A DNA stretch of 64,000 bases from Bdellovibrionales bacterium Ga0074137. GTDB taxonomy: Bacteria; Bdellovibrionota; Bdellovibrionia; Bdellovibrionales; JAMPXM01. Numbering within the stretch: position 1 is the first letter of the stretch; each line of letters begins with the position of its first letter. Under the pieces are notes generated by a model. It had not been told where the DNA came from and did no database searches. It saw only the letters and a program-made list of their open reading frames with translations. The translations under genes were made by a program, and so were the position numbers. Positions 43,331-51,453 of the stretch are shown here, in pieces. The stretch is from assembly GCA_001464715.1 (NCBI GenBank), contig LNDT01000008.1:62001-126000 (forward strand), given 5' to 3'.

Positions 43331-44306
43331 AAGAGGTCAGCGCCTCTTTCTTTTACTCCCACTATTGCTTCTTTTTGCCGCCGGAGTTTCGTCGGCGGGA
43401 TTTGCGAACGAGGCCTCAGCTCAAGTGGCACCGTCAGCTCCATTAAACGTTGTCGTAACCCTTCCTGAAATCGGAGAAATCGTCGGAAAAATTGGTGGCG
43501 CAGAAGTGGTTGTTACCACTCTTCTCTCGGGGAGCGAAGACCCACACTTCATGGATGCGACGCCAAGTTTGGTTTCAAGAGTCGCGCGGGCTGACATCGT
43601 GTGCGCCATCGGCCTTGAACTTGAAAGCGGTTGGCTTCCGAAGGCCCTGGCGAAATCAGCAAATGCAAAAGTACAAAATGGTGGCGCTGGATTTTGTGAG
43701 CTTGGTCCACGGGTCGAAGTTCTTGGCGCGCAGAGCGGCGCTACGGATCGATCTATGGGCGATGTTCACAGGTCAGGAAATCCGCACTTTAATCTTTCAC
43801 CAAAAGCTTTGGCACAAAGCTCACGGGCGGTGCTTGAAGTTCTTGTTCGCACCAGACCTATGAAAGCCGCGGACTTTGAAAAAAGGCAACGGGACTTCGT
43901 CACAGAAATGGTTCGCGTTGAGAAAGAGACCCGGGATATCTTGAGGCCCGCGATAGAGGCTTCAAAGCTTCGCGCGGTTGCCATTGAGTATCACAAAGAA
44001 TTCGCCTACTTTTTCTCACTCTACGAAATCAACTCGATGGGCTCGATCGAGGAAAAACCGGGCGTAGCGCCCAGTGCCGGTCGGCTCGCACAAATTTCGC
44101 TTCAAGCCAAAAATGCTGGCGTCAAAGTCGCGCTGGCCAGTCTCACGGCACCGTTAAAACATGTAAGAAGATTCTCGGAGCTTTCGGGAATTCCTTTAAA
44201 AACCGTTCCGACCGTCATGATGACGTCGTCTCGAGAAAACCAAGACGCAACATCCATCGAGAAGGTTCAAAAATCCATCGCAAAGGCGATTGTCGAAAGC
44301 CTGTAA
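43320..44306 (+). CDS. znuA: Zinc ABC transporter substrate-binding protein, ZnuA-like
   Basis: 328 aa with signal peptide (to ASAQ, residue 35). Cluster A-I fold marks: VVVTLPEIGEIVGKIGG, LSGSEDPHFMDATPS (His76), NPHFNLSP (His156) and AIEYHKEFAYFF (His225) give three His ligands in the order of ZnuA/TroA proteins. The usual His-rich loop after the first ligand is reduced to DVHRSGNPH. It should capture zinc (or Mn) in the periplasm. The permease and ATPase genes are not nearby. It is translationally coupled to the lipoprotein gene, with the Zur-like regulator just upstream. Confidence 0.88.
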   Translation: MITERGQRLFLLLPLLLLFAAGVSSAGFANEASAQVAPSAPLNVVVTLPEIGEIVGKIGGAEVVVTTLLSGSEDPHFMDATPSLVSRVARADIVCAIGLELESGWLPKALAKSANAKVQNGGAGFCELGPRVEVLGAQSGATDRSMGDVHRSGNPHFNLSPKALAQSSRAVLEVLVRTRPMKAADFEKRQRDFVTEMVRVEKETRDILRPAIEASKLRAVAIEYHKEFAYFFSLYEINSMGSIEEKPGVAPSAGRLAQISLQAKNAGVKVALASLTAPLKHVRRFSELSGIPLKTVPTVMMTSSRENQDATSIEKVQKSIAKAIVESL

Positions 44307-44342
44307 AGTCCGGCGAAATCTATTTCAAAACAAGCCTCAAAC

Positions 44343-44963
44343 TCAATGTGCGAGCGCTTTCGTCACAGCGTCGACCGATCCACCCAAGCCATCTTTTTCT
44401 CCTATTGTGACTCCGTCACCATCGAAAGCGATCAAACGATTCGAATGAACAAAATCGCCGCCCGGTAGCTCTTTATACTGAATGCCCAACAGCGCCGCGA
44501 CTTCTGTCGTTGAAGTCGGATCGGAAACGAGAAGATCCCACTGATCATCGAGATTCATTTTTTTCGCGAAAGCGCGAAGAGTTTCAGGCGTATCGTGTTT
44601 TGAATCGAATGAGAAAACAGTGAACCGAATCTGACGGCGGCGCTTTTCATCAAGACCGTTTTGCACGCGCTTCATATCGCTGATCAAAAGTGGACATGCT
44701 GAAGGACAGCGAGTGAAAACCATCGACATAAGCCTCGGCGCGCCTCGGAGTTTGTTGAACGTCATTTTCTGGCCGCGCTGATTGACCCAAGAAGTTTCAC
44801 TCACGTAAACAGAGGCGCTGGCACCTGATGATTTTTCGTAGGCTTTTGGAAGCTCGTGCTCCACAGGGCGGTTTGTGTGGTGATCCGCATGATTTTTCCC
44901 GTGGGCGCACGCACCCAGGGCTAGTGTTGTTAAAACCGAGAGAATGACGTGAGTTACATTCAT
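44343..44963 (-). CDS. SCO1/SenC-family copper chaperone lipoprotein
   Basis: 206 aa. Signal with lipobox LGAC (Cys19), then a His-rich linker (HGKNHADHH). The thioredoxin-like domain has VFTRCPSACPLL (Cys86, Cys90) and, near the end, DFVHSN (His173): the Cys-x3-Cys plus distant His that bind copper in SCO proteins. It delivers copper to, or reduces, cuproenzymes in the periplasm. It is the last gene of the nirK operon (ATGA overlap with the NirV-like gene), so the likely client is the copper nitrite reductase rather than cytochrome oxidase. Confidence 0.92.
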   Translation of the reverse strand: MNVTHVILSVLTTLALGACAHGKNHADHHTNRPVEHELPKAYEKSSGASASVYVSETSWVNQRGQKMTFNKLRGAPRLMSMVFTRCPSACPLLISDMKRVQNGLDEKRRRQIRFTVFSFDSKHDTPETLRAFAKKMNLDDQWDLLVSDPTSTTEVAALLGIQYKELPGGDFVHSNRLIAFDGDGVTIGEKDGLGGSVDAVTKALAH

Positions 44964-45736
44964 AATTTGGGACCACTTCTTTCTGGGTCGACATCATAGA
45001 CACATCGAAATCCAAGTGTGCGGACAGATCGATTGGCTTTGAGGCTGCTTCGAAATGCGAATCTCATAAAATTCGCATACTGGGTTGGATCCTTTGCAGA
45101 CAATGCGCCAGCGGCGCAAAAAAGCTGGTTGTCAGTAGCATTGGAAGATCTTGAGTCACCTTGAATTATCACGGACGCGAAGTCTTCGACCCACTCCCAA
45201 TTTATTCCATGCATTCCACGGATACCAAATTTCCCAAGCTTGCCAGATGAGATTCGGGGTGGCGGCTGATCCATTGAATTCGGCCTCGCATACCAATCCG
45301 AAATCAGCGCGAACGCTTCGGGCGAATTTGTATCGGCTGCGTACTCCCACTCGGACACCGTCGGAAGACGTCCCTTTTTCTCACCGCAGTACTTTCTGGC
45401 AACAAACCAAGATATGGACGTCACCGGGGAATCAGAATCGCCGGAAGCAACATTTTCGGATGTCCAACTTTCTAGGTAAGCGCTGTCGGCGAAGCGTGGC
45501 GAAATTTTCCCACGCCCGAATTCAGGATTCCGCTGAAGAAATCGGGCGAAATCCTTTCGACTGACTGGATCTTTATCCATCCAAAACGAAACGATCCGTT
45601 GGTCAGCTTCGCCCGGTTCTCGAAAAAAGGGCTCATAGACTCCACTTGGAATTTGAATCACGGCGCGTGCGTGCGAAGGCTCGCACTGGGCCGCGACAGC
45701 TACGAATCCTAAAAAGTAGAGGCCGAAACGCTTCAC
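44960..45736 (-). CDS. nirV: NirV-like SUMF1/FGE-fold protein
   Basis: 258 aa with a signal peptide (ending SHARA). The FGE-sulfatase fold is shown by [59 protein letters not shown] and the C-terminal GFRCVYD. NirV proteins are this fold and occur beside copper nitrite reductases, as here; their exact role in nitrite reduction is not settled. It overlaps nirK upstream and the SCO gene downstream by four bases each, giving a tight three-gene operon. Confidence 0.88.
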   Translation of the reverse strand: MKRFGLYFLGFVAVAAQCEPSHARAVIQIPSGVYEPFFREPGEADQRIVSFWMDKDPVSRKDFARFLQRNPEFGRGKISPRFADSAYLESWTSENVASGDSDSPVTSISWFVARKYCGEKKGRLPTVSEWEYAADTNSPEAFALISDWYARPNSMDQPPPRISSGKLGKFGIRGMHGINWEWVEDFASVIIQGDSRSSNATDNQLFCAAGALSAKDPTQYANFMRFAFRSSLKANRSVRTLGFRCVYDVDPERSGPKL

Positions 45737-47139
45737 TTCACCTTCTTCACATCACTTGTTGTGAACATCTTGGCTTTGTTGCCCCATGAATTTGAAACGA
45801 AGGTCAGTACATTGGCGATGTCTTCATCTGAAAGGCCAAGCGCTGGCATGACGCCATCGAATGCGACGCCGTTCACTTTGATGGGTCCGCTGAGACCCTT
45901 TTTTACGGTCTCAATGGCGCGCGTGCGATTGGCGAGGAGAAAGTCAGATTTTACGAGTGGAGGAAATGCACCGGCAATGCCTTCTCCGCCCGCCTGATGA
46001 CAAGCGGCGCACGCGTTGAGGTAAACGGATTTTCCCGCAGCAAAACGTTCCTCAAAAGTATTGGTCACTTTTGGCGCGGCCGCTGTGCTTGCAATCGACT
46101 GGATGGCTCCGCCCTCGGGGAGATAAATCGCATCCACGGTTTTACCGGTGTAGATCTTGGCGTTCGCTGGTCCTTCGACCTTCAACATTCCGAGGGCACC
46201 TTTGTTAAAGGCACGGAAGATCGAATGATCGACAAGAATCAGTGTCGAAGGTACTTCGACTTTAAATTCGACGATCGCCGATCCACCGGCAGGCACGAGT
46301 GTTGTCTGCACTTGCTCTTGCGAAACCTTGATTCCGCCTTCGCCGTAAACCTTGTCGAAAACTTCCCCGATGACGTGAAATGAGGAAACAAGATTTGGAC
46401 CACCATTTCCGAAAAATATTCGAACGGTTTCTCCGACCTTCGCATTGATGGCTTTATCGCCGTTCATTGCACCGACCGCCCCATTGAAAACAACGTACTC
46501 TGGCTGCTCTTTTACAGCTTTTTCCATGTCAAAGGGCTGAAGACCTTTAGCGCCGTTTTTTCCTTTGGGATAAAATTCGCTTTGAACAACGTAGAATTCA
46601 CGATCGACTTTTGGAAAGCCAGCTTCGGGTTCAACCAAAATCATTCCGTACATTCCGTTGGCGATGTGCATGCCCACCGGCGCCGTCGCGCAATGATAGA
46701 CATAAAGTCCCGGGTTCAACGCGCGAAATGAAAATGTCGAACTATGCCCTGGCGTCGTGAACGATCCTTCGGCTCCACCACCTTGACCAGTGACGGCATG
46801 CAGATCGATATTGTGTGGCATTTTTGATGACGGATGATTTTTTAAAGTGAAGTCGACGTAGTCCCCGTGACGGACTCGGATCATTGGACCAGGAACTGTG
46901 CCACCAAACGTCCAGAAAGTGTAATCAACACCATCTGCAAGGCGTCCTCTTAACTCCTTTGTTTCAATGCTCACTTTGATACGAGCCGGAGTTTTTCGAT
47001 TTGTTGGCGGTGGAACATTCGGTGCGTAGGTCGGAGTCGTTTCAATGACTGGTAACTTAGTTATATCGATATTCAGATCGACTGCGGAAGCTTGGCCAGG
47101 GGTGAGCATAGCCAGTAAAAACAAAAACGCGTAAATCAT
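45733..47139 (-). CDS. nirK: Copper nitrite reductase with fused cytochrome c domain
   Basis: 468 aa, exported (signal to QASA). Two cupredoxin domains: type 1 copper ligands His109, Cys150, His158 and Met163 lie in [20 protein letters not shown] and NGMYG; type 2 ligands are His114, His149 and His305 (VDHSIF). The catalytic Asp112 and His255 (SFHVIGE) are kept. Residues ~365-455 form a class I cytochrome c with CAACH (377-381) and a likely axial Met431. It reduces nitrite to nitric oxide in the periplasm; the fused cytochrome lets it take electrons directly from the respiratory chain. A weak half-palindrome lies about 150 bp upstream. Confidence 0.96.
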   Translation of the reverse strand: MIYAFLFLLAMLTPGQASAVDLNIDITKLPVIETTPTYAPNVPPPTNRKTPARIKVSIETKELRGRLADGVDYTFWTFGGTVPGPMIRVRHGDYVDFTLKNHPSSKMPHNIDLHAVTGQGGGAEGSFTTPGHSSTFSFRALNPGLYVYHCATAPVGMHIANGMYGMILVEPEAGFPKVDREFYVVQSEFYPKGKNGAKGLQPFDMEKAVKEQPEYVVFNGAVGAMNGDKAINAKVGETVRIFFGNGGPNLVSSFHVIGEVFDKVYGEGGIKVSQEQVQTTLVPAGGSAIVEFKVEVPSTLILVDHSIFRAFNKGALGMLKVEGPANAKIYTGKTVDAIYLPEGGAIQSIASTAAAPKVTNTFEERFAAGKSVYLNACAACHQAGGEGIAGAFPPLVKSDFLLANRTRAIETVKKGLSGPIKVNGVAFDGVMPALGLSDEDIANVLTFVSNSWGNKAKMFTTSDVKKVK

Positions 47140-47285
47140 GTTGCCTCATTCCATTTGTCGTCGAAAAGATTTTTGCAGCTTTCACAACTCAGCTCTTGCA
47201 ACCTGCATGACGAAAACTTGCGACCCGCGAAGTACCTGAGTCCACTAGTAATTTCGTCTTTACCGCGTCCTTCAGCAGGCCGAAT

Positions 47286-47300
47286 GGGACAGTATGGCTC
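47286..47300 (-). promoter_or_regulatory. Possible degenerate operator upstream of nirK
   Basis: GGGACA-GTA-TGGCTC shares the full left half and 4 of 6 bases of the right half with the perfect palindrome at 47962-47976. It lies 147 bp before the nirK start, near the 3' end of the LuxR-type regulator gene. One full half-site match can arise by chance. Confidence 0.3.
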
Positions 47301-47323
47301 ATCTAACCCTCGCCGTGCTCGGA

Positions 47324-47905
47324 CTAAATGTCTCGTGATTTCGGTCGCGATTTAACGAATGCGTAGCGGGTCGTGCCAGAAAGATTTAGCTTGAGAGTCT
47401 CCGCCGGTATCTTTTCATAGATTCGCGTCAGGTGCGTACGTACGGTCGGTATTGATATAAACAAAGCCTTTGCAATCTCTTGGTTTGATCGACCCTGGAT
47501 TACAAGATCAAAAACCCGCTGTTGCGAGGGCGAAAGTTTGCAGTCCTTAACGGCCTCTCTCGCTTCCTGAAGCTTCGTCCGTACTGGAGAAAATATTGTT
47601 GTTAACGAGCGACCATCATTGATAACTACGGCATCAATCAATCGTATGTTTCCAATTCCATCGTCCGCAGATAGGCCGTACTCCACGCTCATACCAAGAC
47701 CAGCGGCTTCGGCCTCCAAGATATTTTGGAAATTTCGCATACAAGACTTTTCGCAAACTTGGCCACTCATTTTGCCACAGACTTCTATACACTTACGATT
47801 TTGAAAAAGAACTCGCCGCTTGGAGTCTTTCACACAAACGCCGATCGAAGCAGGAAGAGCCTTCTCAATCGGGCCTAACTCAAGCTTGTCGAACTGCTTT
47901 TCCAT
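47324..47905 (-). CDS. LuxR-type regulator with cysteine-rich PAS-like sensor
   Basis: 193 aa. The N-terminal ~110 residues read like a PAS domain (ASIGVCVKDSKRRVLFQNRKC, quoted in part; later ATTIFSPVRT-like ending). Within it four cysteines are arranged Cys39-x3-Cys43-x7-Cys51-x3-Cys55, a spacing suited to an Fe-S cluster or another metal; Cys24 is extra. The C-terminus is a LuxR-type helix-turn-helix (LSPSQQRVFDLVIQGRSNQEIAKALF, IPTVRTHLTRIYEKI). No receiver domain is present. Its position between nirK and a divergent exported protein suggests it senses oxygen, nitric oxide or redox state and controls these genes. Confidence 0.82.
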   Translation of the reverse strand: MEKQFDKLELGPIEKALPASIGVCVKDSKRRVLFQNRKCIEVCGKMSGQVCEKSCMRNFQNILEAEAAGLGMSVEYGLSADDGIGNIRLIDAVVINDGRSLTTIFSPVRTKLQEAREAVKDCKLSPSQQRVFDLVIQGRSNQEIAKALFISIPTVRTHLTRIYEKIPAETLKLNLSGTTRYAFVKSRPKSRDI

Positions 47906-47961
47906 ACTCGAAGACTAACAGAGGTCTTCACCTTAGCAAGGGATCCCGCAAACGAATCATT

Positions 47962-47976
47962 GGGACAGATTGTCCC
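47962..47976. promoter_or_regulatory. GGGACA-N3-TGTCCC palindrome, candidate operator
   Basis: A perfect 6-bp inverted repeat with a 3-nt spacer in the 161-bp gap between the LuxR-type regulator and the divergent three-repeat protein gene, 57 nt from the first and 91 nt from the second start. It does not match FNR, NnrR or NsrR sites. A degenerate copy lies upstream of nirK. Confidence 0.5.
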
Positions 47977-48066
47977 TCACTTAATTCAGGTGGCGCTAAA
48001 TATCCACCCCAGGTGATGACTTGTGCCGGTCGCCTCTCCGCGGGAGCGTGATTCGAAGGAGGTCCT

Positions 48067-48918
48067 ATGACTAAACGGATGTTAATAACTTGTCTTATTG
48101 TTTTCACCAGCACTGAAGCGAACTCTCAAAGTGCGAATCATGCAACTCTAAGTGGTGTGGCGATTCACACTCTTGAAGAAGCAAATTTTGTGATTCAAAC
48201 AGATCGATACTTTTTACGAGTCCAAAAATCGAAACTTTCTTCAGATGTCGTTGCCAAACTTGCAGCTGATCTTGGTTCGAATCAGAAAAGGGTCCACATA
48301 ATTCCTCACCAAGCGGTCAGTCACACTTGGCCGATCAACACGATGTCGTATCTCAATAAGCAGTACAAATCTAAAAGCGAGCCACGCGACTACGTTTTTC
48401 CCAAGAAAGACGGTATTGAATTCGCGGGTACCGTAGCCTTTTCCTCTGTGGACTCACACTACATGCTGCTCAGCCGTGGGAAACTCTACTTGGTACTAAA
48501 ATCGGCACTCTCCAGAAGCCAATATGTCTGGATGTCGAAAGTCAGTGTTGGTGAACGTATCGAGATACTATTTGAGCCGACAGCAATTCAACTTGCAGGA
48601 CAATTTACGGAAACAGTCGACGCCGCGAACGGGCCTTCCGAGCCGGAACTTGAAACTGTGATTGTCGACGGACCTAACATCAGTATTGCCGGTGTCGTTC
48701 TTCACTCATTTAGTGATCCCATGGTCATTGTTCGATCACAAAAAACATATTTTCAGCTGAACCGTTCTTTGCTCGAAGCTTCAATTCGTCGAAAGTTGGA
48801 CCAGCCGGGTAGCTTTGTTAAAATTCGCGCGCCGTCGGCTGCTATCAGCTTTGTTTGGGCAGATCCACACGGTGAAAATAGATCATCAAGAGGACCTGAA
48901 ACCCATCGACGACTTTAG
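48067..48918 (+). CDS. Exported protein built of three ~60-residue repeats
   Basis: 283 aa; a short signal peptide (cleavage near EANSQS) and a very good AAGGAGG site before the ATG. Three repeats are visible at about residues 28-89, 118-178 and 207-264. Each opens with a small-residue strand (LSGVAIH, FAGTVAF, IAGVVLH), continues with a strand ending in a Leu/Tyr-rich segment and a Lys/Arg-Ser-x-Leu motif (QKSKL, LKSAL, NRSLL), and closes with a hydrophobic strand plus Pro-x-x-Ala (PHQAV, PTAIQ, PSAAI). I know of no such family. The gene is divergent from the LuxR-type regulator, sharing the palindromic region, and sits between nirK and nnrS. Confidence 0.78.
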   Translation: MTKRMLITCLIVFTSTEANSQSANHATLSGVAIHTLEEANFVIQTDRYFLRVQKSKLSSDVVAKLAADLGSNQKRVHIIPHQAVSHTWPINTMSYLNKQYKSKSEPRDYVFPKKDGIEFAGTVAFSSVDSHYMLLSRGKLYLVLKSALSRSQYVWMSKVSVGERIEILFEPTAIQLAGQFTETVDAANGPSEPELETVIVDGPNISIAGVVLHSFSDPMVIVRSQKTYFQLNRSLLEASIRRKLDQPGSFVKIRAPSAAISFVWADPHGENRSSRGPETHRRL

Positions 48919-48975
48919 TACCATTGAAGATGACCGTAGCGATAGTAATCGGACCAGCGTCTGATCGAGATTGTG

Positions 48976-50121
48976 TTAGCAGCCCGCCGGTCCGTCACCT
49001 TTCCGAAAAATTCGTTTGAGAAAGACAGCGGCCCAAAGAGCGATCGCTAAAATCCAAACAACGGCTGCGTAGAGGAGGTGCATCGAATAACTCGCTCCCA
49101 TAAACGGAGCCGCAACCCGAGTCAGTGCCGAAGTCAAAATCAGCGCGCCGCAGATCCAAAGAGCCTTCGACTGGGCTTCGAAAGCCAGGTCATAGTTTCC
49201 GTGAGCCAGCGTCACTCGCGATGCGACTGTTAAAGTCATCAATCCAAATCCCGCCATGTAGGTCAGATGCATCCAATGAACAGCAAAGAAAGGCTGAACT
49301 ACGGCCATCACGATTCCAGCTAGAACCATGAAACCTGAAAGGCGCATCCCACCAGCCAATCGAGATTTCGTTTTTGATTTTCGAAAAAGTCCCCACGAGA
49401 AAACCGCAATCCAGCTGACAATAACGACTTTAAAAAGTCCGCCAATGAAAGCGAAACCAAGCGACTCAACGGAAAAAGCCAAAAGTAGACCTGTCGCAAG
49501 CACCAGATTTCGAAGGATAGGCCTAAGGCCCGGCTCATCCACAACGCCGCGGCCGGAAATAACAGGAATTAGCCGTGATCCAATTCCTAAAACCAAGAAA
49601 AGGGTGAGGCCCTCAAAGTAGAGTTTTCGTCCGAAAGCTTCAAGAAATCCACCGGCCTCGGTAGCGCTTGAGATGCCAACAAAGAGAGCTCCGAAAAATC
49701 CAGAAAGTAGCCCGAAAACAACAAACGGGAAAAAGGGAGGTACCGCTTTAGTTCGAGCCTGAAATCTTCGAAGAAAGAATCCGATCAGCGCGAACAGCGA
49801 AAACGCACTCGTAAGGTAGAACACCGTGGGGCGATTTAAGGATGCTGTCAGCGCTGTGGCTAACGTCAAACCACAAGCCAGCACAAGTTCAAAATTTTGT
49901 GCAGGGAAACTGGCCGTCATTTTCGGAATCGCTGTCATTAAAAAACCAGCAGCGAATGCAAATAGAAACGTTCCGATCATGAGCTGCGAATGCGTTTGCG
50001 CCGGATACGCATATTGGGGAACCAGAACGTGGGCCACCCAAACCGAGACACCGATAAGACCGAACACTATTCCCATCGGAAACAGAAGTCGGTACGGCTC
50101 GAGCGTTCTTTGCTTCATCAT
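48976..50121 (-). CDS. nnrS: NnrS family heme-copper membrane protein
   Basis: 381 aa with about 12 membrane helices. Family features: HSQLMIGTFLFAFAAGFLMTAIPK near the start, GIGSRLIPVISGRG in the middle, HWMHLTYMAGFGLMTLTVASRVTLAHG further on (in part) and conserved His in the helices. NnrS proteins relieve nitric-oxide stress, at least partly by preventing iron-NO complexes, and are usually under NO-responsive control. Together with nirK-nirV-sco it makes a nitrite/NO module. The start may be either of two adjacent ATGs. It converges with the three-repeat protein gene. Confidence 0.93.
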   Translation of the reverse strand: MMKQRTLEPYRLLFPMGIVFGLIGVSVWVAHVLVPQYAYPAQTHSQLMIGTFLFAFAAGFLMTAIPKMTASFPAQNFELVLACGLTLATALTASLNRPTVFYLTSAFSLFALIGFFLRRFQARTKAVPPFFPFVVFGLLSGFFGALFVGISSATEAGGFLEAFGRKLYFEGLTLFLVLGIGSRLIPVISGRGVVDEPGLRPILRNLVLATGLLLAFSVESLGFAFIGGLFKVVIVSWIAVFSWGLFRKSKTKSRLAGGMRLSGFMVLAGIVMAVVQPFFAVHWMHLTYMAGFGLMTLTVASRVTLAHGNYDLAFEAQSKALWICGALILTSALTRVAAPFMGASYSMHLLYAAVVWILAIALWAAVFLKRIFRKGDGPAGC

Positions 50122-50319
50122 TCACTACGTGCACCGCAATTTCCGCGCTCACTTGGGAGAGACCTTGAGTCATCTGAGCCGAACTATGAGTCTTTTTGCC
50201 CCGTAATTGAGGCTAGCTGGCGTGCGACTCACGTCGCGTCTCACAAGACCTCACGAATCAACCAAATGTGAAGTGCGGCCCGCCTTGACGGAGCTAACGC
50301 ACTGAATTACGAAGCTTCG
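50122..50319. promoter_or_regulatory. Divergent region between nnrS and selD
   Basis: 198 bp that must carry both promoters. A 10-bp palindrome (CGAAGCTTCG) lies directly before the selD ATG at 50310-50319. No copy of the GGGACA palindrome is present here. Confidence 0.3.
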
Positions 50320-51453
50320 ATGTCTATTCATTCGGAAGTATCTTCAGACGCTCTTCGCCTCACTCAAACCGTTCAAAAAGGCGGTTGCGCTGCCAAGGTT
50401 TCGGCGTTGGAACTTCGAAAAATTTTGGCCAATGTGCGATTCCCAAAAGCCTCGGAATCTTTTTTGCCCGAAAGCCTGCTTATCGACGGCCGACTCTTCG
50501 ACGACGCCAGTGTTCACAAGCTCACTCCCGATCTCGCGCTGGTTTCGACTCTGGATTTTTTCACGCCGATCGTCGATTCACCGCATGCTTTCGGAGCGAT
50601 CGCTGCGGCCAATGCACTTTCTGATGTCTACGCCATGGGCGGACGCCCGTTGACGGCACTGGCGATTCTGGCATTTCCCGTGGCCTCGATGGAAAGCTCG
50701 GTGATCGAGGAAGTTCTCCAAGGTGCTTGCGATACGCTTTCAAAAGCGCGCGCGACCTTATCGGGCGGACATTCCATCGATGACGATACTTTGAAATTCG
50801 GTCTGTCTGTTTCGGGCCTCGTTCACCCCGAACGAATCTGGTCCAATGCCGGAGCGAAGCCGGGTGATGTTTTGATTCTTACAAAAGGCCTCGGCACTGG
50901 GACCTTAACGGCCGCTTTGAAACGAAGTGCTGTCACGGAAAAAGAAATTTCTCACGCGCTGGAATCGATGACGCTTTTGAATAATGCCGTCGACGTTTTG
51001 GAGCCGCTTTCTTTATCCGAAGCAGTTCACGCCGCCACTGACATTACCGGCTTTGGCCTCGCCGGTCACGCCCAGCAAATGGCGAAAGCGAGTGATGTCG
51101 AAATTGAAATTTCACTTTTAAAACTTCCAGTGCTTGATGGCGCGATCGCCATGCTCCGGGACGGATTTCTCACAAAAGCGCACAGAACCAACCGTGAGTA
51201 CACGGGCCCGAGTCTTAGTTTCTCGATGCGCTCAGAGAGCGTTTCGTTGGCCGCCCCGTCGCTTGAAGGCGGCATCGGCCCCGAACAACTCATCTTGTTT
51301 GATCCGCAGACGAGCGGCGGACTTTTACTTTCCGTCGCCAAAGAAAAAGCCGATCAATGTGTTGCAGCCCTTCGCTCGAAGTTCCCAATGGCGACCGCCA
51401 TCGGAACGGTCAAAGAAAAGTCGAGCGACATAGCTTTACGGATTCTTGAGTGA
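50320..51453 (+). CDS. selD: Selenide, water dikinase (Cys form)
   Basis: 377 aa. The N-terminal active-site loop reads QKGGCAAKVS: Cys23 and Lys26 match the E. coli Cys17 and Lys20, with Cys at the position that is Sec in some species. VSTLDFFTPIVDSPHAFGAIAAANALSDVYAMGG is the ATP-binding stretch (quoted in part), then ATLSGGHSIDD and DITGFGLAGHAQQMA. It makes selenophosphate from selenide and ATP. The following selU gene uses selenophosphate for tRNA; no selA, selB or tRNA-Sec is in the window. Confidence 0.95.
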   Translation: MSIHSEVSSDALRLTQTVQKGGCAAKVSALELRKILANVRFPKASESFLPESLLIDGRLFDDASVHKLTPDLALVSTLDFFTPIVDSPHAFGAIAAANALSDVYAMGGRPLTALAILAFPVASMESSVIEEVLQGACDTLSKARATLSGGHSIDDDTLKFGLSVSGLVHPERIWSNAGAKPGDVLILTKGLGTGTLTAALKRSAVTEKEISHALESMTLLNNAVDVLEPLSLSEAVHAATDITGFGLAGHAQQMAKASDVEIEISLLKLPVLDGAIAMLRDGFLTKAHRTNREYTGPSLSFSMRSESVSLAAPSLEGGIGPEQLILFDPQTSGGLLLSVAKEKADQCVAALRSKFPMATAIGTVKEKSSDIALRILE

